Below are positions 54,871 to 62,863 of a stretch of DNA of 64,000 nucleotides, piece by piece; position 1 is the stretch's first letter; each line of letters begins with the position of its first letter. The notes below the pieces were generated by a model, which searched no databases, was not told the origin of the DNA, and saw only the letters and a list, made by a program, of their open reading frames with translations. Source of the stretch: Selenomonadaceae bacterium (GTDB lineage Bacteria; Bacillota; Negativicutes; Selenomonadales; Selenomonadaceae); NCBI GenBank assembly GCA_030523645.1, contig JAUNIB010000003.1, positions 62,001 through 126,000 on the forward strand, in the 5' to 3' direction. A program made the translations under genes and the position numbers.

Positions 54871-57271
54871 TCTGCCTGTCACCGTCCTTTTCCTTCAATT
54901 CCTCCGCCTTCCTTTTCTTCATGGCGCTGTCAATGCTTACTACATTCCCAGCCCCTTTGTTTTTCTCCGTCTTCCTTCCTGCGGCGGCCCGCTCCGCCAT
55001 TTCGACGGCTCTCTGGAGAGTCTCCTGCTTCAGCTTCTTTTCCCGCCGTGCTGCCAAAGGCTGGTAAACGATTACCGCTACCAGCTTTTTCATTTTCAGC
55101 GGCTTTATCCGCTGTACCGGCGGTGTCGTCTGTTCATCGGCAGACTCAGCAGCTTCATCCTCGGAAGAGTCTTCAGTCGGCTCGACCTGCTGGACAGGCT
55201 CAGTTTCCTCAGTCTGTGCAGCTTCTGTCACCGACATATCTTCCGCCGCTTCGGGAATTTCGGCAGCTTCAGTTTCAGCCGCCGTTTTTGCTTCCTCGAC
55301 ATCGTTTTCCCCGGCAATGATTTCTTCCGCCGGTTTATGCTTTGTCACTGCTGCTGCTCCGGTCGCTGCTGCCAGCAGCTCCTCGGCCTTCACCGGCTGA
55401 GTTTCTTCAGCCGCGGCAGTATTCATCTCGGCCTTTGCTTCTGCTTTTATCTCCGCCTTTTGCGTCTCTGCCTTTGCCTCGCCCTTCTTATCGGCCTGCA
55501 GCTCAGCAAGGTCAGCCGGCGTCATTCTGGTACCCCAGGTAGACTTCCAGAAGGTGAACCAGGCGATAGGCATCTGCCACAGCAGAACGGCCTCATAATA
55601 AATGCAGAACCAGATTCCGTAAGCCCAGGTAGTACTGCGGCGCAGGAAAAGCTGTGCCATACTCATCAGGGATGCCATCATTACCATTCCGATAAGGAAG
55701 GTGGTGGGGAAAACCCGATGCAGCAGCGGCACATAAACAAGATTGTACAGTACGATGATAGGCGCCAAAATTGGTACGGCAAGACCCATGTAGAAGCACA
55801 GGGACATGAAAGGCTCCTTGCGCCACATATACTTTGCCCCGATAAGAGACTCTCTGAGCCAAGAGCGCTTCCAGCGCATCTGCTGCTTCAGGAACATCTT
55901 GTGGGTATTGGGAACGATGGTGGAGCAGACAGCAGTATCCTGATAAGTAGTCCGGTTATGCCGCAAAATAAAATTCGTCATTGACCGGTCATCACCGAAG
56001 GTTGCCCTCTGACCGAGGAATTTTTGATTCAGCCAGTCATCGGCATACTTCAGAACGAGATCCTTGCGATAGCAGGAAAGCGGACCGGACAGACAGGTGA
56101 CCGCATCGAAATAGCCCTCGGCCGCCTTCATTACCCGGAAGGCGATATAATAGCGGACTGACTGCATCTTCGTCAGCGCGTTTGTGTAGGTATTGGCTAC
56201 ATCGGTACGGCCGGAAACGCCGCCCATCTCTTCGTCCTTAAAAGGCTGGACAATATTGCGGACAGCGAAGGGGTCAAGGAAGCTGTCGGAATCTACAAAT
56301 ACCAGCAGCTCATGCTTTGCCAGCTTCGCACCTACCGCCATGGCCTCACGCTTGCCCTGGTTAACCGGCTGCACATAGTAGTTCAGACGCTCGGCCACAT
56401 TGTACCGATCGCCCTCTGCCTTCAGCCGTTCGATTATTTCCTTGATTTTCTCTACAGAGCGGTCGGTAGAGCAGTCGTCCACTACCATGACCTCCAGCTT
56501 CTCCGCCGGATAATCCTGATTGATACAGCTCAGTATCGTCCGCTGTATCCACTCCTCTTCATTGAAGCAGGGAACTATGACGGTAACACCGGGAGTGAAA
56601 TCCGGATCAATCTCCACCGGCCGATAGAAAATTGCAAAGAGGTAACGGCTCAAAAGGAAAATTGCCGCGATAATACTGTAGAAGTAAAGGAATTTGTTGA
56701 ACTCAAAATAAATTACCGACTCGGCCCTCATCAGCACGATAACGAGGGTAACAATCAGCAGGAAGCAGGAAGCTATCCCCAGCATATAGCGGCCCCGCTT
56801 GCGGTTCACATAATGGGCCAAAATCTCATCAAACTGGAAGGCGTAGCCCATCGTTCCGTCCGGCAATTCAACCACACGGACACAGTGAGCCCCCAGTTTC
56901 CTGACATTCATCTCATAGCCTTCGGTCATAGCCCCCGGCGTTATTTCAAAATCCAGCTTTGCGGCACTGCCCTCTTTCAGTACTGCCGTCTTCTCCTCCG
57001 TGCAGACCATTATGCCGCTTCCGGATATATCCTTTGCTACGGAGGAAATCTTGAACTCCCGACCCGCCTTATTGCGAACCCTGACGGTCACCGGAAAGTC
57101 AACAATATAGCGCTGCCCTTCCTTTTCGCTGTTGATATAGTCGCGAAAATCCCGAATCTCAACATCGTTATGGCGGCGATCACGGTTGCTTCTCTGCTGC
57201 TCGCCGTCCGGAACATGGGAAAGGAGACGCCTATCATGTTTTTCTTTTAATACTATATCTTCAATACTCAA
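54863..57271 (-). CDS. PilZ-domain processive glycosyltransferase, hyaluronan-synthase-like
   Basis: 802 residues; start TTG 57271. A PilZ domain (about 48-155) has DISGSG at 81-86 for DxSxxG, and KEGQR at 50-54 where RxxxR is expected, so one Arg is Lys. Two membrane helices (163-182, 195-216) precede the GT2 domain: VVDDCSTD (265), VDSDS (327-329), FGDDRSMTN (426-429) and LKQQMRWKRSW (463-467). The stretch LNQKFLG...GDDR...LKQQxRWxxS...RES is very like streptococcal HasA. About four further helices follow (480-600), then an Ala/Glu/Lys-rich tail (615-802). It should polymerise and export a glycan, activated by c-di-GMP. The donors are unknown; the dehydrogenase upstream suggests an acidic sugar. 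Confidence 0.88.
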   Translation of the reverse strand: MSIEDIVLKEKHDRRLLSHVPDGEQQRSNRDRRHNDVEIRDFRDYINSEKEGQRYIVDFPVTVRVRNKAGREFKISSVAKDISGSGIMVCTEEKTAVLKEGSAAKLDFEITPGAMTEGYEMNVRKLGAHCVRVVELPDGTMGYAFQFDEILAHYVNRKRGRYMLGIASCFLLIVTLVIVLMRAESVIYFEFNKFLYFYSIIAAIFLLSRYLFAIFYRPVEIDPDFTPGVTVIVPCFNEEEWIQRTILSCINQDYPAEKLEVMVVDDCSTDRSVEKIKEIIERLKAEGDRYNVAERLNYYVQPVNQGKREAMAVGAKLAKHELLVFVDSDSFLDPFAVRNIVQPFKDEEMGGVSGRTDVANTYTNALTKMQSVRYYIAFRVMKAAEGYFDAVTCLSGPLSCYRKDLVLKYADDWLNQKFLGQRATFGDDRSMTNFILRHNRTTYQDTAVCSTIVPNTHKMFLKQQMRWKRSWLRESLIGAKYMWRKEPFMSLCFYMGLAVPILAPIIVLYNLVYVPLLHRVFPTTFLIGMVMMASLMSMAQLFLRRSTTWAYGIWFCIYYEAVLLWQMPIAWFTFWKSTWGTRMTPADLAELQADKKGEAKAETQKAEIKAEAKAEMNTAAAEETQPVKAEELLAAATGAAAVTKHKPAEEIIAGENDVEEAKTAAETEAAEIPEAAEDMSVTEAAQTEETEPVQQVEPTEDSSEDEAAESADEQTTPPVQRIKPLKMKKLVAVIVYQPLAARREKKLKQETLQRAVEMAERAAAGRKTEKNKGAGNVVSIDSAMKKRKAEELKEKDGDRQNG

Positions 57272-57297
57272 CCTGATACATCCTCACTCTTCCCTGC

Positions 57298-58470
57298 TTA
57301 ATCTTCAGCAGGTTCCTCCGGCTCCCATTCTTCGGGGACATCTTCCTCCGACGGTTCACCTTCCTCGGAGCTTCCGTTATCAGTCGGTGTTCCTTCTTCG
57401 AGGCTGCCGTTATCCGTCGGTGCGCCCTCTTCTGAAGCACCGCTTTCTGCCGGTGTTCCCGTCTTGGTGGCAACATTCTCCGCAGGTGTCCCCTGTGCGG
57501 GGACACCGTTTTCCGGCACGGCCTTCGGAGCACCTTCTTCAACCTCCATCGGAGCGACCGGAATATACTTGATTTTTGAGAAATAATTTACATCCGCGAA
57601 GACAACGCCCTTTTTGTCAAAGGCCGTCAGAATATATTCAAGGCGCTCGGCGAAATTAGACCCGCTGCTTCCGGCTGCCTTCTGTGCTGTCGGATCCTTG
57701 ATTGTCGGCTTCTTATCGATTGCCGGTCTCTGTTCGCGAGGGACAGCCGCTTTAGCCGGCGGCTCCACCGTAAGACCCAGCTTCATGGACAGGATGCTGC
57801 CGTTAGGTACGCTGAGTGCAAAATTATCGGCATCGTCCTGACTGTTAATCGTCGCCATGTCGATATAGACATTTGCTCTTACCGCCGCTTCCAGCCCGCA
57901 GGCATTGACTGCCTTCAGCACATCCGGCGTATAAACGGTGCGGTTGGCCATGAACAGCTTCGGTGCCGTACCGGTCTGCGCCCGGATAACCTTCTGTGTC
58001 CTGCACAGCTCACCGATTATCTTGCTGATTGGCTGTCTGTCCAGACGGCTGGCTCCAACGAAAGTATAATTGCCCAGGGGAAAACCGCCCTCGGTAATCA
58101 GCTTGATGGTCTCATCTTCTTCTGCCGCATTCATGCCTTCGGCAAAGAAAACGGCGTTTGCCTTATGCTTCGTCAGGCAATCCACAATCTGTGCCGTCAT
58201 TACCCTGTCAGGCAGACCTTCCACCACCAGCGCTACCTGCGGCAATTCATTGCGGTTGGCCACAATGACAAGAGCCGGCTCCGGATGCTCAATGATTTTT
58301 TCCCTCGCTGCCGCGATTTCATCATCAGCCTGCCAGAACATATCCAGCTCGTTTATGCCGCCGGGTATGTCCGCCTTCTGAGCGAAATCTTCCCACGGCG
58401 CCCACCAGTAAATCAAACCGCAGACCACGGATATGATTACGGTGTAAAGCATTTTTATCTGGAAATTCAA
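57298..58470 (-). CDS. NodB-fold protein without catalytic residues, acidic repeat tail
   Basis: About 390 residues. I place the start at TTG 58470, which has AAGGAG 6 nt upstream; ATG 58452 is an alternative, and the longer frame to 58548 overlaps the dehydrogenase gene. One membrane helix (MLYTVIISVVCGLIYWWAPW) is followed by a NodB-like domain: QVALVVEGLPDR replaces the TFDDG strand and LGNYTFVGASRLD replaces the SHTxxH segment, so no metal site remains. TAPKLFMANRTVYTPDVL keeps the position of the RPP motif. The last about 80 residues are Glu/Pro/Gly-rich with repeated EEGxPTDNGS units. It may act as a glycan-binding or scaffold partner of the synthase. Confidence 0.75.
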   Translation of the reverse strand: MNFQIKMLYTVIISVVCGLIYWWAPWEDFAQKADIPGGINELDMFWQADDEIAAAREKIIEHPEPALVIVANRNELPQVALVVEGLPDRVMTAQIVDCLTKHKANAVFFAEGMNAAEEDETIKLITEGGFPLGNYTFVGASRLDRQPISKIIGELCRTQKVIRAQTGTAPKLFMANRTVYTPDVLKAVNACGLEAAVRANVYIDMATINSQDDADNFALSVPNGSILSMKLGLTVEPPAKAAVPREQRPAIDKKPTIKDPTAQKAAGSSGSNFAERLEYILTAFDKKGVVFADVNYFSKIKYIPVAPMEVEEGAPKAVPENGVPAQGTPAENVATKTGTPAESGASEEGAPTDNGSLEEGTPTDNGSSEEGEPSEEDVPEEWEPEEPAED

Positions 58471-58480
58471 GATTTTCTCC

Positions 58481-59794
58481 TTACAAACTCCAAACCCGGA
58501 AGTCCTGCTGGGCCAGGCTGCTGCTGTCAAACATACTCTTGACATCAATCAGCAGCTTTCTGCCGCCTGTCTTTTTATAGAGCTGCTTGAGCTGCTCCGC
58601 CGAAAGATTGCGGAACTGCTGATGCGCCACGAGGAAAACAAGACAATCAGCATCCTTCACCTCATCCAGTGAAGTAAGCTCGATTCCGTATTCCTTGGCG
58701 AAGATTTCCCGGTCGGCCACCGGGTCGACCGCCGTCAGCTTCAGTCCCATTTCTGCCAATTCGTTGTAAACATCCACGGCCCGGGAGTTGCGGGTATCGA
58801 TGCAGTCCTCCTTGAAGGTCATGCCGCAGAGTACCACATTGGCCCGGCTGACATCTATTCCCTCCACAATCATTTCTCTGACGACGGAACGAGCCACAAA
58901 TTCGCTCATGCCGTCATTAATCCGGCGGCCTGCCGCGATAAGCTGAGAATGGTACCCCAGCTTCTCCGCCTCGTAAATGAAATAGTAGGGATCAACGCCG
59001 ATGCAGTGACCGCCTACCAGACCGGGACGGAAGCCCAGAGCGTTCCACTTCGTATTCATGGCCTCAACGACCTCATGGGTTGAGATACCCATTCTGTTAA
59101 AGGCCATGGCCAGCTCATTCATAAAAGCAATGTTAATGTCCCGCTGAGAATTTTCCGCTACCTTGGCAGCCTCGGCCACCTTGATGCTGCCGGCACGATG
59201 AACACCGGCTTCGATAATCAGACTGTAGACATTTGCCACCAGCTCCAGAGTTGCCTCATCCATGCCGGATACAATTTTCACGATATTCTTCAGACGATGC
59301 ACCGGGTCTGCCGGATTGATACGCTCCGGCGAATATCCGATGAAGAAATCACGGCCCAGCTGCAAGCCGGATTTCTCCGCCAAAATCGGACCGCAGACAT
59401 CCTCCGTAACTCCGGGATAAACGGTGGACTCAAAGACAACTGCCGTATCCTTCTTCATATTTGCGCCCACCAGAGCCGAGGCACTTCTGATAGGCTCAAG
59501 GTCCGGCGTCTTATCACCATTTACCGGAGTAGGTACCGCAACGATGATGAAAGCCGCTTCCTGCAGAGCTGCCGCATCAGAGGTAAACTCCACTCCGCTG
59601 CAGCGCACCGCCTCGTCACCGGCCTCCTGTGTCGGGTCAATACCGGCTTTATACGCAGCAATCTTCTCCGCATTTAAGTCAAAGCCTATTACCCGGAAAT
59701 GCTTTGCAAAGGCAACTGCCAGCGGCAATCCCACATAGCCCAGTCCTACTACGGCCAGAGCTCTTTTTCTTTCTGTCAGTTCATCGAAAATCAT
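58481..59794 (-). CDS. UDP-sugar 6-dehydrogenase, TviB/WbpO type
   Basis: About 437 residues from ATG 59794, with AGGTGG 9 nt upstream; GTG 59803 is too close to that site. N-terminal NAD site VVGLGYVGLPLAVAF, VAVPTPVNGDKTPDLEPIRS, FFIGYSPERINPADPVHRL, the helical linker with Lys (KVAEAAKVAENSQRDINIAF), and catalytic Cys in LVGGHCIGVDPYYF. The PTPVN and YSPERINPG/AD features mark the UDP-N-acetylhexosamine dehydrogenase branch (TviB, WbpO, CapL) rather than HasB/Ugd, so UDP-GalNAcA or UDP-GlcNAcA is the probable product. It supplies a uronate donor to the synthase encoded two genes downstream. Confidence 0.92.
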   Translation of the reverse strand: MIFDELTERKRALAVVGLGYVGLPLAVAFAKHFRVIGFDLNAEKIAAYKAGIDPTQEAGDEAVRCSGVEFTSDAAALQEAAFIIVAVPTPVNGDKTPDLEPIRSASALVGANMKKDTAVVFESTVYPGVTEDVCGPILAEKSGLQLGRDFFIGYSPERINPADPVHRLKNIVKIVSGMDEATLELVANVYSLIIEAGVHRAGSIKVAEAAKVAENSQRDINIAFMNELAMAFNRMGISTHEVVEAMNTKWNALGFRPGLVGGHCIGVDPYYFIYEAEKLGYHSQLIAAGRRINDGMSEFVARSVVREMIVEGIDVSRANVVLCGMTFKEDCIDTRNSRAVDVYNELAEMGLKLTAVDPVADREIFAKEYGIELTSLDEVKDADCLVFLVAHQQFRNLSAEQLKQLYKKTGGRKLLIDVKSMFDSSSLAQQDFRVWSL

Positions 59795-59822
59795 TTCACT
59801 CACCCACCTAATTCATCAGGTA

Positions 59823-61565
59823 TCAGCTATGATAAAAGAAGGACAAGGCCAGCCAGACCGTATTGTTAATCCGGTTGGTGGTCATTTCCTTTAAGTGATC
59901 AAATTCCAGCGTAGCCATCAGATTTTTCACCAGAGTACGGGTCACGCCGATGCCCCAGCCCTTAAAGCCGTTCATCCTGTCCGCCACACCGTTCATAGTG
60001 TGCTGTACATAGGTGGCCCGGGGCTGATGATAATACTTCAGATAGTATGAAGTGCGTCCCGGCTCCTCGCTCCAGGGAGTACCGTGCTGCAGTGTAAGAA
60101 CATATCCGTTGCCGTTCCCCACATAACTGTCGCGGCCCATAAGGAACATTGCCCCGAAATCGAAATGACGGCCCAATGGCACATGACCGTTCAGCATATA
60201 GATATTCCGCCGTCCGCCGCCGTTCATGCCAAAGCCGAAATATCCGGCCTCCAAACTGTATTTACCCGGAACTGCATATCCGGCGGTAAAGGTGGCGACA
60301 TTCCTTGCCGAGTTTACTGAGCCGTACCGGGCCGCAAAATTTATTTTATCGCCGCCCTCCAGCATCACGCCCCTGAAGCTGCTGTCGTAGACATTGCCCT
60401 CTGCCATGGTGGCGCCCATCTTGCCCGCAGTAGCCCGGACCGCTCCCACATTACCGGTCAGATAATAGCGCTCCAGTCTGAGCCAGTGGTCATCTCCGGA
60501 GCCGGACAGATTCTTTTCCGACTCCACCATAGCAACGGCATGCCAGTTTCCGTCAATATTATAGTCACCGTAAAGACGGTTTCTCAGACGCAGTCTCTTA
60601 TCATTAGAGACATCACCGTTGTCATTTTTGTAGTCAAGTCTCAGCTCACCGTTGAGATTGAAGCGCCGCGCCTCTTTTACAGAGCTTTCCCAAGCCTCCT
60701 GATTGCGGGCCTGAGCCTGAGCCGCTTCATCCTCAAAATAGCCAAGCTCCTGCAGCTCGGTTCCCAGCTTTGCCCGAAGCCTGCCGGCTGCCCGAATATA
60801 CTTATCGTCGATGTCGGGATATTTTCCCTCATCCATTTCCAAAAGGAACGCGGCCGTTTTCTCCGCCGCTTCTTCACGGCTGAGTGTTCTCGGAGACTTT
60901 CCCTCCAAATCAATGAAGCCGCCCTCGGCCAAAGTCTCCAGCTCCAGACTGTCGGTGAAATCCACCTTGTCCTGCTCCGCCATGTCCCGGAGGTAAGCAG
61001 CGGCGTATTCCTCAGCCGTCTCCTTCAGCTTCTCACGGCAGCGGTTCACTTTTTCGTTCAGAGCAACGACCTCGTCCATCTCATCGCCGGGCTTATTGGT
61101 GCTGCTGTAGAGCCGGTATACTTTCCGCTGGAGCTTGCGGGAAAGTTTCTCCGTCCGCTTCTCCAGCTCCTCCAGTTCCGCAGACGCGGGAGTCTTCTTT
61201 GCCGGGTTTGCATTTGCCGCGCCTCTGCCGTTCTGCAAAAGCTCATCCTGATGCTTTTCCCATTCCTTCAGAATCATTTCCCGCTGCCGGACATTCTGTT
61301 CCAGTTTTTCCTTTCGGCTCAGCCGATCTTCCGGCACATTCTTTTCCTTTGCCAGCTTTTTGGTAACATTTTCCAGTTTCTTCTTCAGTACCTTGTAGCG
61401 GCCCTCATCTTCTGCCCGCAGAGCCGTCGTCTCGGCATATTCCTGTGCCGCCCTCTGGGCTCTGCTGTCCTTTGGGGGCTGTATCGTTTTATCTCTCGTT
61501 GCAGCGGCGGTACACGCCAGAAGCGTGAACACACCCAAAAGTGCCGCAATCTTTCGCTTGTTCAT
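59823..61565 (-). CDS. Putative outer-membrane barrel with N-terminal coiled coil
   Basis: 580 residues. The signal peptide ends LLACTAAA; LLAC could be a lipobox. Residues about 35-300 are highly charged and helical with coiled-coil stretches (KVLKKKLENVTKKLAKEK). Residues about 305-580 show alternating beta strands of an outer-membrane barrel (LNGELRLDYKNDNG, LRLRNRLYGDYNID, YYLTGNVGAVRATAGK, WLALSFFYHS at the end). It is first in the exopolysaccharide operon. It could be the export pore, like AlgE or PgaA, with the helical part in the periplasm, or a general porin. The second reading is possible, because similar putative porins occur in Negativicutes outside such operons. Confidence 0.75.
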   Translation of the reverse strand: MNKRKIAALLGVFTLLACTAAATRDKTIQPPKDSRAQRAAQEYAETTALRAEDEGRYKVLKKKLENVTKKLAKEKNVPEDRLSRKEKLEQNVRQREMILKEWEKHQDELLQNGRGAANANPAKKTPASAELEELEKRTEKLSRKLQRKVYRLYSSTNKPGDEMDEVVALNEKVNRCREKLKETAEEYAAAYLRDMAEQDKVDFTDSLELETLAEGGFIDLEGKSPRTLSREEAAEKTAAFLLEMDEGKYPDIDDKYIRAAGRLRAKLGTELQELGYFEDEAAQAQARNQEAWESSVKEARRFNLNGELRLDYKNDNGDVSNDKRLRLRNRLYGDYNIDGNWHAVAMVESEKNLSGSGDDHWLRLERYYLTGNVGAVRATAGKMGATMAEGNVYDSSFRGVMLEGGDKINFAARYGSVNSARNVATFTAGYAVPGKYSLEAGYFGFGMNGGGRRNIYMLNGHVPLGRHFDFGAMFLMGRDSYVGNGNGYVLTLQHGTPWSEEPGRTSYYLKYYHQPRATYVQHTMNGVADRMNGFKGWGIGVTRTLVKNLMATLEFDHLKEMTTNRINNTVWLALSFFYHS

Positions 61566-61719
61566 AATACTTCTCCAAGAAATCTAATACCATTGTCCTA
61601 TAATTTCCGATTACATCATCCGGGCCTATGCACTACTATCAGCGCAGTCACTGCTCCATTCAAAACCGGTACGGTTCTTTTTACGGCTCCGTATGATAAT
61701 CAGTCGGTTTCATCTTGAC

Positions 61720-61745
61720 TTGTACAGCATTATCGCGCTGTACAA
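61720..61745 (-). promoter_or_regulatory. Operator-like palindrome at the inferred start of the exopolysaccharide transcript
   Basis: TTGTACAGC and GCTGTACAA (9-bp arms, 8-bp centre). It begins about 3 bp past the predicted start point, a place where a bound repressor would block transcription. No regulator gene is adjacent. Confidence 0.55.
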
Positions 61746-61754
61746 CTTATCTAT

Positions 61755-61783
61755 ATTAAACCACTAACGCTAAATAATTTCAA
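61755..61783 (-). promoter_or_regulatory. Predicted sigma-70 promoter of the exopolysaccharide operon
   Basis: On the minus strand, TTGAAA (61778-61783), 17 bp, then TTTAAT (61755-61760); each box has five of six consensus bases. The start point would be near 61748, giving a leader of about 180 nt before ATG 61565. Confidence 0.6.
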
Positions 61784-61927
61784 CTGTTTTACATTATTAT
61801 TTCCCCGTAGAAAACAATGTTTTTCTGTCAATCCCCTTATCTGCCGGACTTTCGCCAATTCGCGTCTGCATCATTATGATACTTTAGTCCCGTGATGTAT
61901 CACGAATGCGCTTTTAGTCTCAAAGCC

Positions 61928-61974
61928 AAACGACCGCCATGCAAATGACCATATCATCTGCACCGCGGTCGTTT
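61928..61974. terminator. Hairpin downstream of the prepilin peptidase gene
   Basis: AAACGACCGC and GCGGTCGTTT form a 10-bp stem around 27 nt. It lies 10 bp past the minus-strand peptidase gene and separates it from the exopolysaccharide promoter region. Confidence 0.65.
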
Positions 61975-61984
61975 TATTAATTGC

Positions 61985-62674
61985 TTATAGTGTTATCCCT
62001 GTTGCCCGGACAATCGCCGCGGCAATGGCAAAATACGGCCCGTAGGCGAAGAACTCATCCTTCTTTTTCTTCGTGGCTATCAGCAGAACAGCCGCAGTCA
62101 AACCGCCGAGAAGAAAGCCAAACGCCACCGCCGATGATGTATATCCGGCTCCCAGCCATATCCCCAGGGCCGTAATCAGTTTGATATCGCCTCCGAAGAT
62201 ACTCCCCTTCATGGCCACCGCCAGCAGCAGCATTATCCCTCCCGCCGCCAAGCCGGACAAGAGCGCCTCCATCGGCCCCGGCGGCAGCACCGGTGTCCCC
62301 GGCGGCAGGCTCAGATACTCGGGCATATATTCCGCCGTCAGTGACTGGCCTATGCCGGCTGCCGACAAAAGCAGGACAGCCGAATCAAATATAATGTATT
62401 GCTCCCAATCCGTAATCGAGATGAACAGCAGCGACAGATAAAAGCACAAATTAAAAATCCCTGCCAGCGGATATGCGGTATCAAATTGAAAGAAGGCGGC
62501 AGCACAGCCAGCAAACAGCAGGGGCAAACGATAAACTGCCCGGCTTCTGATTTCACCGGGAAAGCTCAGTTCCTCCGTTTCACGGCTGTATAATAGGTCA
62601 ATCAGCTTAGACATTCCGACGGCAGCTATACATGAAAAAATTGCAGTCAATACAACACGCAGCATATTTACCAC
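61985..62674 (-). CDS. Type IV prepilin peptidase (A24, TadV/CpaA type)
   Basis: 229 residues with about six membrane helices. The two catalytic Asp are in SITDWEQYIIFD and FGGDIKLITALG (G-x-G-D form here GGD-IK). There is no N-terminal methylase domain, so it is of the short CpaA/TadV class that processes Flp prepilins. Divergent from cpaB across a 189-bp intergenic region, so the pilus genes flank a shared control region. Confidence 0.88.
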   Translation of the reverse strand: MVNMLRVVLTAIFSCIAAVGMSKLIDLLYSRETEELSFPGEIRSRAVYRLPLLFAGCAAAFFQFDTAYPLAGIFNLCFYLSLLFISITDWEQYIIFDSAVLLLSAAGIGQSLTAEYMPEYLSLPPGTPVLPPGPMEALLSGLAAGGIMLLLAVAMKGSIFGGDIKLITALGIWLGAGYTSSAVAFGFLLGGLTAAVLLIATKKKKDEFFAYGPYFAIAAAIVRATGITL

Positions 62675-62790
62675 CCAAGATAATTATTCAATAACACAAT
62701 AAAACAATTAAAAGCTGCAGTCAACATCATACCAATGGTAATAAAATAAAAAAATCAGGAAAATTTAGCACATTTTCTGTAAATTTGTTG

Positions 62791-62796
62791 TATAAT
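62791..62796 (+). promoter_or_regulatory. Likely -10 box of the tad pilus operon
   Basis: TATAAT lies about 70 bp before the cpaB start in an AT-rich region. No good -35 is seen at 17 bp, so an extended or activated promoter is possible. Confidence 0.4.
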
Positions 62797-62863
62797 TATG
62801 AATGGCTTTTTATAATTTGAAATCATCACTAATAAAAATTCTTAAATAAGGATGTAGTAAATT

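Larger units (their letters stand above)
61566..61984. other. Gene-free regulatory stretch before the exopolysaccharide operon
   Basis: From right to left it holds a hairpin (61928-61974), a 14-bp perfect palindrome CGTGATGTATCACG (61891-61904), the operon promoter (61755-61783), an operator-like palindrome (61720-61745) and a leader of about 180 nt with pairing segments. No open frame is convincing. Confidence 0.7.

Noticed and set aside
61566..61748. c-di-GMP riboswitch in the exopolysaccharide leader
   Set aside because: The conserved core blocks of class I and II riboswitches that I know are not present; only generic pairing is seen.
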